64,000 bases of DNA from Pseudomonadota bacterium (GTDB lineage: Bacteria > Desulfobacterota > Binatia > Binatales > Binataceae), in NCBI GenBank assembly GCA_021324755.1, contig JAJPIL010000014.1:434001-498000 (forward strand). Direction: 5' to 3'. The position numbers and the translations under genes are program-made. Shown piece after piece: positions 35,671 through 45,669 of this stretch. Position 1 is the first letter of the stretch. Each line of letters opens with the position of its first letter. The notes beneath the pieces were generated by a model. It did no database searches. It was not told where the DNA came from and saw only the letters and a list, made by a program, of their open reading frames with translations.

Positions 35671-36240
35671 TCAGACAGGATTTCTCCTCAACCATTCGAT
35701 AACTTCCTCGGCATTTTTGTCGGGTGGGAAAACTGGATAAAAGACCTTCTCTATCTTGCCGTCGCGGACGATTATGGTCAGGCGCTTGACGTAGCTCTTA
35801 CCCTCGACCTCAAAAGTCGGCAGGCGCAAGGCGCGACAGAATCGAAATTCGCTGTCGCTTAAGACCTCGAATGGCAAATGCAAGCGCTCGGCCATTTCGC
35901 GCTGGTACTCGGTTGTCTGGGTGCTAAGTCCGAACACGTGGGCACCGAGAGCGGTGAGCTCCTGGTAGTGGTCCCGAAAGGCGCACGTCTGCGGCGTGCA
36001 GCCGCGAGCACCAGGAATTTCGTCCCAGCCTTGGGGCAGCGGTTGCCCGGGGACGCCAGTCATTGGGTAGCAGTAAATTACCGTGCGAGGTCCAGGAAGT
36101 GAAGCGAGATTGACTAAGCGTCCGGCTGTGGAGGTAAGCGTAATAGGGGGCATTGCCATGCCTTCGAGATGGCGGCATGCGCCGTCATCCTGGGGCCGCG
36201 GCAGGTTTGGTGGCAACGGAAACGGCATTTGCTCTGACAT
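35671..36240 (-). CDS. Peroxiredoxin, AhpC/TSA superfamily (PrxQ-like active site)
   Basis: A 189-residue thioredoxin-fold peroxidase. The active site reads GCTPQTCAFRDHY: a C-x4-C pair in the PrxQ manner, the first cysteine likely peroxidatic and the second resolving. Between the usual YP-x-TG strand end (YCYPMTGVPG) and this motif there is an insertion of about 15 residues ending in PGAR. The rest of the fold (VFGLSTQTTEYQREMAERL, FEVLSD, RLTIIVRDGKIEKVFYPV) is typical. It detoxifies peroxides. It is a lone gene, convergent with tal. Confidence 0.88.
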   Translation of the reverse strand: MSEQMPFPLPPNLPRPQDDGACRHLEGMAMPPITLTSTAGRLVNLASLPGPRTVIYCYPMTGVPGQPLPQGWDEIPGARGCTPQTCAFRDHYQELTALGAHVFGLSTQTTEYQREMAERLHLPFEVLSDSEFRFCRALRLPTFEVEGKSYVKRLTIIVRDGKIEKVFYPVFPPDKNAEEVIEWLRRNPV

Positions 36241-36843
36241 ATTTTTTTATCCCTTCTTGCTCGTTCGACCTCGATGGCGCAACGGCAGCGTGCACGATCG
36301 ACGATTTATCTTAGCGCAAGCGCCATCTAGGGTTCAGCTCTATTGTTGTGCCCGATTATCTTTTCACATAAATATCACTGACTTGAGCGCCTGTTTTATC
36401 GTCATGTACGATTAAAGCGCAGTCGTAACGCGTGGACTTCCCCTGACAGTTTTAGAGTGATCCGTCAGGAAGCCTTTCGCGGAAGCTCGAAAAAACCCAA
36501 CGCTGCGTGGCGTTTTTTGACATGGTGTCTAGCGCTGCGCTGGGTCATGTTCGATTGCGGGCGTAGAACGATTTGGGTTTTCGATCACTGCGACACGTTT
36601 TTTATGGGCTCCGATGTTCGGTTTCGCGCGGCGTGCTTGGGAAGCCTGGTAGAGAAACGTATAAAGTAAGAGGCTGAGCTTTGTCGGTTTGACGGCGGTT
36701 TTCGCTATTTGGGCCGATTATTCGAGATAAAGCCGATGTGTGTCTTTTGGTGTTTTGCTAACAACTGCAGCCGCCACCTAAGCGACGCAAGGAGGAAACT
36801 TTCTAGCAAACCATCCTGCTGAGAAGGGCGACCATCGAACTTT
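36241..36843. other. 603-bp gap between the peroxiredoxin gene and sdhC
   Basis: A divergent region expected to hold both promoters. It contains a CCTGAC/GTCAGG inverted repeat (36442-36447 with 36464-36469) and a terminator-like element at 36490-36518. No ORF is convincing. Confidence 0.5.
36490..36518. terminator. Orphan terminator-like hairpin flanked by A and T runs
   Basis: AACGC (36499-36503) and GCGTT (36510-36514) with a 6-nt loop, preceded by AAAAA and followed by TTTT. No annotated gene reads toward it from either side, which hints at an unannotated short transcript in this gap. The stem is only 5 bp. Confidence 0.35.
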
Positions 36844-37554
36844 ATGAAGACTTCGCGTGTTTCTAGCGCCAATCCGCTGGTGATGTTGTGGAATTCGGTG
36901 ATCGGGAAAAAGATCGTTATGGCCGTGACGGGCGCGGTCCTGGTGCTTTTCGTGATCGCGCATATGCTGGGAAATCTCAAAGTCTACGGCGGCCAACAGA
37001 CCATGAACGCGTACGCGCGGTTTCTCAGAGAGATGGGGTGGCCGATTCTAGGCCATGAAGAAGGCCTGTGGGCGGTGCGAATTATACTTTTGGTGTGCGT
37101 GGTGCTTCACGTCACGGCGGCCACTCAATTAACTCGCTTGAGCTGGCAGGCTCGTCCCCAGGAGTACCACGAGTGGAAAGGCCTTGCATCGACTTTCGCT
37201 TCTCGCACAATGCGATGGGGCGGCGTGCTGCTGCTTGTTTTTATCGTGTTTCACATCTTGCACATGACGTTCGGCGTCGTCGGTTTTTCGCCCGGCCAGT
37301 TCAAGCATCTTGCGGTGTATCAGAACGTGGTGGCTGGATTTTCCGTATGGCCGGTTTCCTTGTTTTACATCGTCGCAATGGTGGCTTTGGGACTGCATCT
37401 CGACCACGGCATCTGGAGCGCGATTCAGACTCTCGGCTTTAACTCCGGGCGCAACGAGCACGTACTCAAGCTCGTTTCGCGCGCAATAGCCGTGATCGTG
37501 GTCTTGGGCTTTATTTCGGTTCCTGTCTCTGTGATGGTAGGCTGGGTGCGCTAG
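36844..37554 (+). CDS. sdhC: Succinate dehydrogenase cytochrome b558-type subunit
   Basis: A 236-residue, five-helix diheme membrane anchor typical of type-B succinate:quinone oxidoreductases. Membrane histidines that can ligate the hemes occur in [46 protein letters not shown] and [15 protein letters not shown]. It passes electrons between SdhB and menaquinone or ubiquinone. It heads sdhC-sdhA-sdhB. Type-B enzymes of this kind occur in epsilon/deltaproteobacteria, Bacteroidetes and Bacillus. Confidence 0.93.
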   Translation: MKTSRVSSANPLVMLWNSVIGKKIVMAVTGAVLVLFVIAHMLGNLKVYGGQQTMNAYARFLREMGWPILGHEEGLWAVRIILLVCVVLHVTAATQLTRLSWQARPQEYHEWKGLASTFASRTMRWGGVLLLVFIVFHILHMTFGVVGFSPGQFKHLAVYQNVVAGFSVWPVSLFYIVAMVALGLHLDHGIWSAIQTLGFNSGRNEHVLKLVSRAIAVIVVLGFISVPVSVMVGWVR

Positions 37555-37565
37555 GAGAAGCGATC

Positions 37566-39476
37566 GTGTTGGACGCAAGGATTCCGTCTGGTCCGCTCGA
37601 GCAGAAGTGGGAGAAGTGTCGGTTTGAGATGCAACTGGTGAGCCCCGCCAACCGGCGCAAGTACACGATAATCGTCGTCGGTGCGGGTTTGGCGGGAGCT
37701 TCGGCCGCGGCTACGCTCGGACAGCAGGGCTACCGCGTGCACTGTTTTTCCTACCACGATACGCCGCGTCGAGCTCATTCGATCGCGGCTCAAGGCGGAA
37801 TCAACGCCGCCAAAAATTACCGCAATGACGGCGACAGCGTGTACCGGTTGTTTTACGACACGATCAAAGGCGGTGATTTCCGCTCGCGCGAGGCAAACGT
37901 ATACCGGCTTGCCGAACTAAGTCTCAATATTATCGATCAGTGCGTCGCCCAAGGAGTGCCATTCGCGCGCGAGTACGGAGGGCTGCTCGACACGCGTTCG
38001 TTCGGCGGCGTGCAGGTGCAACGTACTTTTTACGCGCGCGGCCAGACGGGGCAGCAGCTTTTGTTGGGCGCGTATCAGGCTTTGCAGGAGCAAATCGCGG
38101 CAGGAACCGTGACGATGCATACGCGCACCGAGATGCTCGACCTGGTGCTGATCGGAGGTCGCGTGCGGGGAATCATCACGCGCGATCTGCTGACCGGGGC
38201 GATCGATGCCCATGTGGCCGATGCGGTCGTGCTCGCCACTGGCGGCTACTCCAACGTTTTCTATCTTTCCACTAATGCCAAGGCGTCCAATTGCACCGCG
38301 ATCTGGCGCGCCTATCGGCGCGGCGCTCTGTTTGCTAACCCCTGTTTCACCCAAATCCATCCGACCTGTATTCCCCAGAGTAGCGAACATCAGTCCAAAC
38401 TTACGCTGATGTCGGAATCGTTACGCAACGACGGGCGGGTATGGGTGCCGAAAAAGAAAGGCGATACGAGGCCACCGAACGATATCCCCGAAGACGAGCG
38501 CGACTACTTTCTCGAGCGCCGGTATCCAAGGTTCGGTAATCTCGTGCCGCGGGATCTCGCCTCGCGAGCCGCCAAGGAAGTATGTGACGAAGGCCGAGGC
38601 GTGGGTCCGCAAGGCCGCGGCGTGTATCTGGATTTCGCCGACGCGATCAAACGCATGGGTGTGGAGGAGGTGCGCGAAAAATACGGCAACATCTTCGACA
38701 TGTACGAAAAGATCACCGGCGAAGACGCCTACAAGGTGCCGATGCGGATTTATCCCGCACCCCACTACACGATGGGTGGACTTTGGGTGGACTACCATCT
38801 GATGTCAAATCTACCGGGCCTTTTCGTCGCGGGAGAGGCTAACTTCTCCGATCATGGCGCCAACCGGCTAGGCGCTAGCGCTTTGATGCAGGGGCTGGCG
38901 GACGGGTATTTTATATTGCCCGCCACGATTCCAAACTATCTGGCGACGAACTCGCTCGAGCCGGTCAGTGTTTCCCATCCCGCCTTCTCCCAGGCCAAGG
39001 CCGAAGTCGCCGAGCGTCTGCAGAAGCTTCTCAAGATTCGCGGTAGGCGCTCGCCTGACTCGTTCCATCGAGAGCTCGGCAAGCTGATGTGGGACAAATG
39101 CGGGATGACGCGCTCCGCACAGAGCCTGCGCGAGGCACTTGCCAGATTGCCCGAGCTTCGCCAGGAGTTCTGGGAAAACTTGGCTTTGGTCGGCACCGGC
39201 GAGGAATTGAACCAGTCGCTCGAGAAGGCAAATCGCGTCTCGGACTTTTTGGAGCTGGCCGAGCTGATGTGTATCGATGCGCTCCATCGCGAAGAATCCT
39301 GCGGCTGCCATTTCCGAATCGAAAGCCAGACGCCCGACGAAGAAGCCAAGCGCGACGACGAGCGCTTCTGTTACGTCGCGGCGTGGGAATGGAAGGGGCC
39401 GGACCGCGCGCCCGAGTTGCACAAGGAACCTTTGACGTTCGAATACGTTCACCTCACCCAGAGGAGCTATAAGTAG
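37566..39476 (+). CDS. sdhA: Succinate dehydrogenase / fumarate reductase flavoprotein subunit
   Basis: A 636-residue catalytic subunit with covalent FAD. It shows [14 protein letters not shown] (dinucleotide fold), [14 protein letters not shown] with the FAD-linking histidine, the substrate region [11 protein letters not shown], and [20 protein letters not shown]. The N-terminal [14 protein letters not shown] stretch is characteristic of type-B enzymes and supports the GTG start at 37566. It interconverts succinate and fumarate. It lies 11 nt after sdhC and 2 nt before sdhB. Confidence 0.95.
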   Translation: MLDARIPSGPLEQKWEKCRFEMQLVSPANRRKYTIIVVGAGLAGASAAATLGQQGYRVHCFSYHDTPRRAHSIAAQGGINAAKNYRNDGDSVYRLFYDTIKGGDFRSREANVYRLAELSLNIIDQCVAQGVPFAREYGGLLDTRSFGGVQVQRTFYARGQTGQQLLLGAYQALQEQIAAGTVTMHTRTEMLDLVLIGGRVRGIITRDLLTGAIDAHVADAVVLATGGYSNVFYLSTNAKASNCTAIWRAYRRGALFANPCFTQIHPTCIPQSSEHQSKLTLMSESLRNDGRVWVPKKKGDTRPPNDIPEDERDYFLERRYPRFGNLVPRDLASRAAKEVCDEGRGVGPQGRGVYLDFADAIKRMGVEEVREKYGNIFDMYEKITGEDAYKVPMRIYPAPHYTMGGLWVDYHLMSNLPGLFVAGEANFSDHGANRLGASALMQGLADGYFILPATIPNYLATNSLEPVSVSHPAFSQAKAEVAERLQKLLKIRGRRSPDSFHRELGKLMWDKCGMTRSAQSLREALARLPELRQEFWENLALVGTGEELNQSLEKANRVSDFLELAELMCIDALHREESCGCHFRIESQTPDEEAKRDDERFCYVAAWEWKGPDRAPELHKEPLTFEYVHLTQRSYK

Positions 39477-39478
39477 GC

Positions 39479-40252
39479 ATGAAATTCACGCTCCGCATCT
39501 GGCGGCAGAAAAGTCGCGAAGCCCCAGGCAAATTCGTAACCTACCAGGTGGACGGAATCACGCCAGATATGTCCTTCCTGGAGATGCTAGACGTTCTAAA
39601 CGAGGAGCTTCTCGCACGTGGCGAAGATCCTGTGGCCTTCGAGCACGATTGTCGCGAAGGGATCTGCGGCTCGTGCGGGTTTTTGATTAACGGCTTGGCG
39701 CACGGTGGGCGGCGCGGCACCACAGTTTGCCAGCTGTCGATGCGGTTTTTCAAAGATGGCGAGACGCTCACCCTCGAGCCGTGGCGCGCCCGCGCCTTCC
39801 CGGTCGTGCGCGACCTGATTGTCGACCGCTCGGCCTTCGACCGGATTATTCAGGCGGGCGGGTTTATCTCTGCTCCCGTGGGAAGCGCTCCCGACGCCAA
39901 CGCGATTTTAGTGCCGAAAGATATAGCCGACACGGCGTTCGAAGCCGCCGCCTGTATCGGATGCGGAGCTTGCGTAGCTGCCTGTCCGAATGCTTCTGCG
40001 ATGCTCTTTACGGCTGCAAAGCTGGTCCACCTCAACGTCCTTCCCCAAGGACAACCTCAACGCTACCAGCGGACGCTAAATATGGTTGCCGCAATGGAAG
40101 CCGAAGGGTTCGGCAGTTGTACGAATCATGGCGAGTGCGCCGCAGTTTGCCCCAAGGAGATTCCGCTCGAGTTCATCGGACGGATGAATCGCGACCTGCG
40201 ACGAGCTATCTTTAGACGCCGTTTCGAGCGCTGGCGTGATGCCACACAGTAG
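39479..40252 (+). CDS. sdhB: Succinate dehydrogenase / fumarate reductase iron-sulfur subunit
   Basis: A 257-residue electron-transfer subunit. The [2Fe-2S] loop is [10 protein letters not shown] plus a later cysteine in TTVCQLS. The C-terminal half has [15 protein letters not shown] for [4Fe-4S] and [15 protein letters not shown] completing the [3Fe-4S]/[4Fe-4S] sets. The N-terminal [10 protein letters not shown] opening matches type-B enzymes. It is the last gene of the sdh operon. Confidence 0.95.
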   Translation: MKFTLRIWRQKSREAPGKFVTYQVDGITPDMSFLEMLDVLNEELLARGEDPVAFEHDCREGICGSCGFLINGLAHGGRRGTTVCQLSMRFFKDGETLTLEPWRARAFPVVRDLIVDRSAFDRIIQAGGFISAPVGSAPDANAILVPKDIADTAFEAAACIGCGACVAACPNASAMLFTAAKLVHLNVLPQGQPQRYQRTLNMVAAMEAEGFGSCTNHGECAAVCPKEIPLEFIGRMNRDLRRAIFRRRFERWRDATQ

Positions 40253-40628
40253 CTAGCACGGATAAGACAAACAGTCGCACGAGGAAGCCGTTTTGCTTGT
40301 GTCTTATGGCGCGAAAAAGCTATCTCGCAGCCGTCATCTGCTGCTTTGAGCGTTGCAAAAACTTGCTTTGAGCTGAACCCAGCGCCATAAGCTTCTTCGC
40401 GCATCGATTGAAACGTAACCGAGAGCAAACGCGTCCACCTAACGCCGCTCATTGACGAGACGAATTCACACTGAACACTCTCGCCTGCTTCGAGAAAGGT
40501 CTGCGGCGCTCGACGAACGTCTAACCGGCTACCGGACTTCTCGACCTACGGTGTTGCGAGTAAGTCTCAGGCCGCTTTGGTTCAGTGGGTTTGGCTTTTC
40601 GCAAAGGCGGTTCCTGCCTTGTAAGGGG
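40253..40628. other. 376-bp convergent gap between sdhB and ispG
   Basis: Contains an inverted repeat, ATAAGACA (40262-40269) with TGTCTTAT (40300-40307), just after sdhB, and a direct repeat TGCTTTGAGC at 40342-40351 and 40364-40373. No gene is supported. The first repeat may end the sdh mRNA but lacks a T-tract. Confidence 0.45.
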
Positions 40629-41783
40629 CTAACTTGCCTGAGAACTCTCGCTCATTTCGGCGATGAGGCGATCTAGCTCGACCTTGAGGCGTGGCAGAAC
40701 TTCGTCGTAACTAAAGGTGCCCAGTTTTTGGCTCTTGCGTTTAAGATTGACCGTAGTAGGACCGCACCAAAGCCCTAGGTCGGCGTCGTCCGTCTCGCCC
40801 GGGCCATTGACGCGGCATCCCATGACCGCGATCGTTAGGCGATATTTTGAGGCATACGCTGCCAATTCCTTGACCTGCTGAGCGAGCTCGACAAACCGCT
40901 CGTTCTCGACCCGGGAGCACGAGGGGCACGCAATTATGTTGAGGCCGGTGCCGAAGTCGGGCACCGAGATAAAGCGACCCGCTGCGACATCACGCAGGAT
41001 CTCGTAGCCGACAAGCACCTCCTCATGTTTTCGCTCGTAAGGTAGCGTGAGCGACACTCGGATCGTATCGCCAATCCCTTGCGCGAGCAGTTTTTCGAAC
41101 GCCAAACGCGTCTTGATAATTCCGTCCGGCGGCAGCCCCGCCTCGGTCACTCCCAGATGCAGCGGTACGTCTGGACGGCGTGCTGCGAAGCGGCGATTTG
41201 CCTCGACAACCTTAAACGGGTCGGAGTCCTTGAGCGATACTACAAAGCGAGTAAAACCGAGCTCGTCGAGTAGCTCGCAATGGTAGGCGGCAGATTCTAC
41301 AAGAGCGGTTAGCTGGTCGCCTGGGTAGCGCCTTAGAAAATCTGGCGCGATCGACCCGCAGTTGACGCCGACTCTTATCGCCAAGTCGTGCTCGCGTGCT
41401 ACCTCCACGAGCCATTTGACCTTGTCTTTTATCGATTTGGCTTTTTCGATGTGATGGAGATGGCCGGGATTGTAACGAATCTTATCGACGTAAGGGCCAA
41501 CTTTGTCGGCTATGCGGTAGTTTTCCTGAAGGTCGACCGACAGTACGATTCCCGGACACTGTGCGCGTATCTCGCGCAGCGCGCTTACCTCTTTCTCGTT
41601 GTCAAGGGCGATCCGAACGATTCCAGCGCCGGCGTTGGCTAGCTGATGGACCTGGCGCACGGTTGCGTCGATGTCGGTGGTGCGTGTGGCGCACATCGAT
41701 TGCACTACCACCGGAAATTGACCACCAATTTTAAGTCCTCCGACGTCGACAACTCGCGTTGAACGTTTGTGAATCTCCTGCAT
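40629..41783 (-). CDS. ispG: 4-hydroxy-3-methylbut-2-enyl diphosphate synthase
   Basis: The [4Fe-4S] enzyme of the MEP isoprenoid pathway. The TIM-barrel half starts [19 protein letters not shown] and has [13 protein letters not shown]. Cluster ligands are the pair in [12 protein letters not shown] and a third cysteine in [19 protein letters not shown] chose the ATG at 41783, which has GAGG at 7 nt spacing and gives 384 residues; a TTG six codons upstream is possible. It shows that isoprenoids are made by the MEP route. Confidence 0.95.
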   Translation of the reverse strand: MQEIHKRSTRVVDVGGLKIGGQFPVVVQSMCATRTTDIDATVRQVHQLANAGAGIVRIALDNEKEVSALREIRAQCPGIVLSVDLQENYRIADKVGPYVDKIRYNPGHLHHIEKAKSIKDKVKWLVEVAREHDLAIRVGVNCGSIAPDFLRRYPGDQLTALVESAAYHCELLDELGFTRFVVSLKDSDPFKVVEANRRFAARRPDVPLHLGVTEAGLPPDGIIKTRLAFEKLLAQGIGDTIRVSLTLPYERKHEEVLVGYEILRDVAAGRFISVPDFGTGLNIIACPSCSRVENERFVELAQQVKELAAYASKYRLTIAVMGCRVNGPGETDDADLGLWCGPTTVNLKRKSQKLGTFSYDEVLPRLKVELDRLIAEMSESSQAS

Positions 41784-41842
41784 CTTAAAGTCCTCGGGCA
41801 AATTCGATTTTCAAAAGCCTTGAGGCACTGCCGCAAAAGTCT

Positions 41843-42184
41843 CTACTTCTGCGGCTGAGTGTCCTCTTCGTACACTCCGAGCGCTATACAGCCGTGCGAA
41901 AAAGCAGCTCCCGCCCTCATGACCATCGCAACGAACACCGCTTCGGCTAGCTCTTCTTCGGTGGCACCGTGCTGCTTGGCTCGCCGCGTATGATCCTCGA
42001 TACACCACGGGCACTGCGTGATGTGAGCCGCAACGACCGCCATCAGCTGCTTGGTTTTAGCCGACAAGGCGCCATCTTTGAAGATGTCCTTGCTCCACTG
42101 AAGAAAACCCTTCAGCAGCTCAGGTTTAAGCTCGCGCAGCCGTCGCAAGTGTTTGATGTTACTTGCGTCGTAAAAGTTTTCCAC
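41843..42184 (-). CDS. Carboxymuconolactone decarboxylase family protein (AhpD-like)
   Basis: A 113-residue helical protein with the AhpD-type redox motif CPWCIEDHTRRA (C-x-x-C followed by a histidine) near residue 55 and the conserved EELAEAVFVAMVMRAGAAF helix. AhpD-like proteins act as peroxidase or thiol-disulfide partners. The start was moved to the GTG at 42184, which has GGGAGG 7 nt upstream; a longer in-frame start 16 codons earlier looks worse. It lies 59 nt upstream of ispG and may be co-transcribed with it. Confidence 0.88.
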   Translation of the reverse strand: MENFYDASNIKHLRRLRELKPELLKGFLQWSKDIFKDGALSAKTKQLMAVVAAHITQCPWCIEDHTRRAKQHGATEEELAEAVFVAMVMRAGAAFSHGCIALGVYEEDTQPQK

Positions 42185-42268
42185 TCTTCGCCTCCCGTCC
42201 AGCAAATCGGATTTTGCCCGGCCACGACGCATTCAGTAGAAGAGTTGCGCCGTGGCTTATTGTTTGAG

Positions 42269-42766
42269 CTATAAGACGGTTTGTTTCAAAACCTCCTCAG
42301 CCCGTTTTGCTCTGAAGGCGGCAAGACGCTCGCGCACCTCGGGGCGGCGCCCAGCTACGATCGCCGCTGCAAACAGAGCGGCGTTTGCCGCGCCTGCCTT
42401 CCCGATTGCCATCGTGGCTACGGGGACGCCACGGGGCATCTGAACAATTGCCAGCAACGCATCTAGACCTTTCAATTCGGTCGTTGGGATAGGGACACCG
42501 ATCACGGGCAGCAGCGTTTTTGCCGCTACTACTCCGGGCAGGTGGGCTGCGCCACCGGCGCCGGCTATGATTACCTCGAGCCCCCGCTCGGCTGCCTTAG
42601 CTGCATATTCGAGCGTGAGGTCTGGCGTGCGATGGGCGGATAGCACACGCACTTCGTAAGGTATGTCAAACTCCTTTAAGATTTCGCAGGCAGCGGACAT
42701 ATATTCGTAGTCGCTTTTGCTGCCCATGATGATACCGACTAGTGGAGAAGGGGCAGATTCCACCAT
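42269..42766 (-). CDS. purE: N5-carboxyaminoimidazole ribonucleotide mutase
   Basis: Class I PurE of purine synthesis converts N5-CAIR to CAIR. Hallmarks are [13 protein letters not shown] (phosphate site), [16 protein letters not shown] with the active histidine, [14 protein letters not shown] and PVIGVPIPT. Length 165 is normal. No purK neighbour is present. It is probably the first gene of a short minus-strand unit. Confidence 0.96.
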   Translation of the reverse strand: MVESAPSPLVGIIMGSKSDYEYMSAACEILKEFDIPYEVRVLSAHRTPDLTLEYAAKAAERGLEVIIAGAGGAAHLPGVVAAKTLLPVIGVPIPTTELKGLDALLAIVQMPRGVPVATMAIGKAGAANAALFAAAIVAGRRPEVRERLAAFRAKRAEEVLKQTVL

Positions 42767-42912
42767 GTTATCGTTAGTTTCCTCCAGGGATTTTTAGCGT
42801 CTTTCGATTCCGGGCATCACCCGTCAAAGCTCGTAAACGTAGCAGACGATGCGATTCTTTTCCATTTGTAGCTTAGCCGCCCTTGGTACGTTGAGCAAAC
42901 TATAACATTGTT

Positions 42913-43773
42913 TTATATATTTTTGAGCAAAGTTACTAAGGCGGTTAAATCGTCGTCGCTATAATATTCGATTTCAATTCGCCCGGGGCGCCTGCCGCGT
43001 CCACTGAAAATACGGACGCGTCGCTTAAGCGCTTGCTCGAGCTCCTCCACGAGAGTGTTAAGGTTGGCGTCAGGGGAGCGCACGCTTTTATTAGCAGGAC
43101 GAGCTGCGCGCACCAGTGCTTCAGTTTTGCGTGCCGTCAAGTTTTCGGCAGCGATCTTGAGGGCCAGTTTAATTTGGGCCTCTTGGCTATCCAGGGCGAG
43201 CAGTGGCCGAGCCTGGCCGGCCGTCAGTTCGCCGCGCTCGAGCATTTCGATGATTTGCGCCGGCAAATCGAGCAACCGAATCGAATTGGTAACGTATGGG
43301 CGACTCTTACCGATTCGGCGAGCGATGGCGTCGTGAGAGAGCCCGAATTCTCGGTTCAACCTCAGAAGAGCGCGCGCTTCGTCGATAGGACGCAGTTCCT
43401 CGCGCGCGAGGTTCTCGACCAAGGATAGTTCCAGAGCGCTTCGGTCGTCGAGTTCGCGAACGATCGCCGGGATACGTGTCAGCCCGGCCATTCGAGCCGC
43501 TCGCAAGCGTCTTTCGCCTGCAATTAGCTCGTAGGGCTGGTTAGGTTGTGTCTGGCGGACGATGACAGGCTCGACAATTCCCTGGCTTCGGATAGATTCG
43601 GCAAGCTCTTCGAGCGTCTCGGCGTCAAAGTGCGTGCGGGGTTGAAACCGTGAAGGGACGACCTGGTCGATCGGAATTTCTCGAATCGAGCCGGCCTCTA
43701 AACGGACGGATTCGCCAGCATCGTTTGCGGTTATCAGGGCTTCGATTCCGCGACCTAATGGTTTTCTGGCCAT
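42913..43773 (-). CDS. parB: Chromosome partitioning protein ParB
   Basis: A 286-residue CTP-dependent DNA clamp that loads at parS. The N-terminal domain has PRTHFDAETLEELAESI and the CTP-binding box GERRLRAARMAGL with ENLAREELRPIDEA. A central helix-turn-helix (HDAIARRIGKSRPYVTN) reads parS. The C-terminal dimerisation part ends in a basic RIFSGRGRRPGRIEI stretch. It lies 79 nt after parA; a parS lies upstream of parA at 44809. Confidence 0.95.
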   Translation of the reverse strand: MARKPLGRGIEALITANDAGESVRLEAGSIREIPIDQVVPSRFQPRTHFDAETLEELAESIRSQGIVEPVIVRQTQPNQPYELIAGERRLRAARMAGLTRIPAIVRELDDRSALELSLVENLAREELRPIDEARALLRLNREFGLSHDAIARRIGKSRPYVTNSIRLLDLPAQIIEMLERGELTAGQARPLLALDSQEAQIKLALKIAAENLTARKTEALVRAARPANKSVRSPDANLNTLVEELEQALKRRVRIFSGRGRRPGRIEIEYYSDDDLTALVTLLKNI

Positions 43774-43852
43774 TGCGATCGTTCCCGAAAATGTACTGTG
43801 TAGTGCAGGGCGTAATAGCTAGTGCATAAAAGGCTTAATTGCCCTCGGACAG

Positions 43853-44662
43853 TCAAGGCCTGTCTGTGCGGTTTTGAGCTTTATAAGCGTGTCGCTGAGC
43901 TATTTCCAAAGCGAGCGCCCGGTAGCTTTGGGCGCCGGCGGACTTACTTTCGTAGTCCAGTACGGACAGCCCGTGGCTTGGGCTTTCGGAAATTCTGACG
44001 TTGCGCGGAATTACGCTGGCAAAGACTCGGTCGGGGAAATGTTGGCGCACTTCTTGCGCTACTTCGTGGCTCAGACGATTGCGCGAGTCGAACATGGTTA
44101 GCAGAATTCCTTCGATCTCCAATTGAGGATTGAGCGAGGCTTTGACCCGGCTAATCGTCTTCATAAGCGCGCTCAAGCCTTCGAGCGCGTAGTATTCGCA
44201 CTGTATCGGGATCAGCACCGAACCAGCCGCCACCAAGGCGTTAAGGGTGAGCAAGCCTAGCGACGGTGGCGTATCGATGAAGACGTAGTCGAATTGAGGC
44301 GAGACGGGAGCAAGAACGTGGGCCAGTCGGAATTCGCGACGTTCCATCGTTACGAGCTCGATTTCTGCTCCGACGAGGTTTGCGCCAGCGGGAGCTAGGA
44401 AAAGTGAGCCGGACACAGGACGGATAATTTCCGAAAGCGGAACCTGTTCGATAAGCGCCTCGTAGGTGGTCATGCCGGCTTTGGTCCAAGAAGCTCGCGC
44501 TTGAGCGTCGGCAATGAGCCCTGAGGTGGCGTTGGCCTGGGGATCGAAGTCAACCAAAAGCACTCGCTTGTTCAGCTCAGCAAGGGCGGCGGCGAGGTTG
44601 GTCGCTGTGGCAGTTTTACCAACGCCTCCTTTCTGGTTTGCGATCGTAATTATCTGGGGCAA
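43853..44662 (-). CDS. parA: Chromosome partitioning ATPase ParA (Soj)
   Basis: A 269-residue deviant Walker ATPase. KGGVGKTATATNLAAAL contains the signature lysine, VLLVDFDPQANATSGL is Walker A', and FIDTPPSLGLLTLNAL is the Walker B region. It binds DNA nonspecifically when ATP-bound and moves ParB-parS complexes. A 25-bp tandem duplication lies directly upstream of its start. Confidence 0.96.
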   Translation of the reverse strand: MPQIITIANQKGGVGKTATATNLAAALAELNKRVLLVDFDPQANATSGLIADAQARASWTKAGMTTYEALIEQVPLSEIIRPVSGSLFLAPAGANLVGAEIELVTMERREFRLAHVLAPVSPQFDYVFIDTPPSLGLLTLNALVAAGSVLIPIQCEYYALEGLSALMKTISRVKASLNPQLEIEGILLTMFDSRNRLSHEVAQEVRQHFPDRVFASVIPRNVRISESPSHGLSVLDYESKSAGAQSYRALALEIAQRHAYKAQNRTDRP

Positions 44663-44678
44663 GGTGTCAGGTCTCCTT

Positions 44679-44728
44679 TAAGTCAGCTTGGTGCCGTAGC
44701 GCGTAAGTCAGCTTGGTGCCGTAGCGCG
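44679..44728. repeat. Perfect 25-bp tandem duplication upstream of parA
   Basis: Two identical, adjacent copies (44679-44703 and 44704-44728) of a unit beginning TAAGTCAGCTTGG and ending GTAGCGCG. It starts 17 bp upstream of the parA start codon, in the leader or promoter zone. It looks like a recent duplication or a two-copy operator. Confidence 0.9.
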
Positions 44729-44808
44729 TTGCTTCGGTAATGCCGGGTTGTGGGAGTATCACAGCCAATTGAAAGACGTCGACGCGCCATGAGTCCGGGC
44801 CGACCGAC

Positions 44809-44822
44809 GTTTCACGTGAAAC
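44809..44822. promoter_or_regulatory. parS: parS centromere site
   Basis: GTTTCACGTGAAAC is the perfect 14-bp core of the bacterial parS palindrome. The flanking bases (C and T) differ from the consensus T/A, so 14 of 16 match. It lies between parA and rsmG, 55 bp beyond the 3' end of rsmG. ParB nucleates here. Confidence 0.93.
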
Positions 44823-44876
44823 TTTACGGCTTCGCTTCTGCCAAAACTTGCTCCTCGCGCGGTCCGCCTCGCCAAT

Positions 44877-45638
44877 TTAACCATCTGCCAAAAGCTTCTC
44901 CTCGCGCTCGATCCTCTCAAAATATACCAGAGCCCGCTCCCGTAAAACTGGCGCAATTCCGTTGCCACGACGCTCTTGCTCCCTCGCCCATCCGCTTTTC
45001 ACCGCATAGCGCTTGATGCCATGAATTCGAAACGCTTCGTTCTGCGTAAGATTGATCTCCCTTGCCTGACGAGCGCTGGCATAAAAAATCGCGTGAGCGG
45101 AGGGCTTTAGTATCGAGGCCGAAAGCGTAAAAAAATCGGCCACGGGGCCGACCGCACGCCCCAGGGCGAGGTCGAAACAGCCCTCACTTTCACTTTCAGA
45201 AAACGGAAGCTTGCGCTCTTCCACCCGGACATTTTTAAGTCCAAGTTCAACAACGACTATCCGTAAAAAGCCCGCGCGCTTTCGCCGCGGCTCGAACAAC
45301 ACAAAGTGAGCGTCGCAAGCGCTGGCTAATACCACGCCGGGAAAACCAGCGCCGCTACCGATATCCGCGATCCGACCGCCGGCCTCAAAATAAGGCCGCG
45401 GCGAACTTCCCTGAAGCTCGAACCCAAGCGGTGCAAGACAATCGACGATGTGAAAAACAACCGCTTCAGGATCGGTCGGCCGCGATACGAGGCTAAACCG
45501 GCTGCCCCAACTTGCCAGAAGCTCCCCATAGCGGCCCATTCTGCTAAAGAACAGCTGCGCTAAAGAAAGCCACGGCCAGGTGCGCTCAATCTCTTTCTCG
45601 AGCAAGCCGACGACTGCGGTTTCAACGGTACTGCCCAT
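44877..45638 (-). CDS. rsmG: 16S rRNA (guanine527-N7)-methyltransferase
   Basis: SAM-dependent methyltransferase acting on 16S rRNA G527. The SAM loop is IADIGSGAGFPGVVLA (about residues 90-105). VRVEERKLPF and DLALGRAVGPVADFF follow in the usual places. At 253 residues it is slightly long at both ends. It lies 31 nt after mnmG and before parA, the classical gidA-gidB-soj order near bacterial origins. Confidence 0.93.
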   Translation of the reverse strand: MGSTVETAVVGLLEKEIERTWPWLSLAQLFFSRMGRYGELLASWGSRFSLVSRPTDPEAVVFHIVDCLAPLGFELQGSSPRPYFEAGGRIADIGSGAGFPGVVLASACDAHFVLFEPRRKRAGFLRIVVVELGLKNVRVEERKLPFSESESEGCFDLALGRAVGPVADFFTLSASILKPSAHAIFYASARQAREINLTQNEAFRIHGIKRYAVKSGWAREQERRGNGIAPVLRERALVYFERIEREEKLLADG

Positions 45639-45669
45639 ACCTACAAGCGCCAGCCGAAAACTGACGCTT

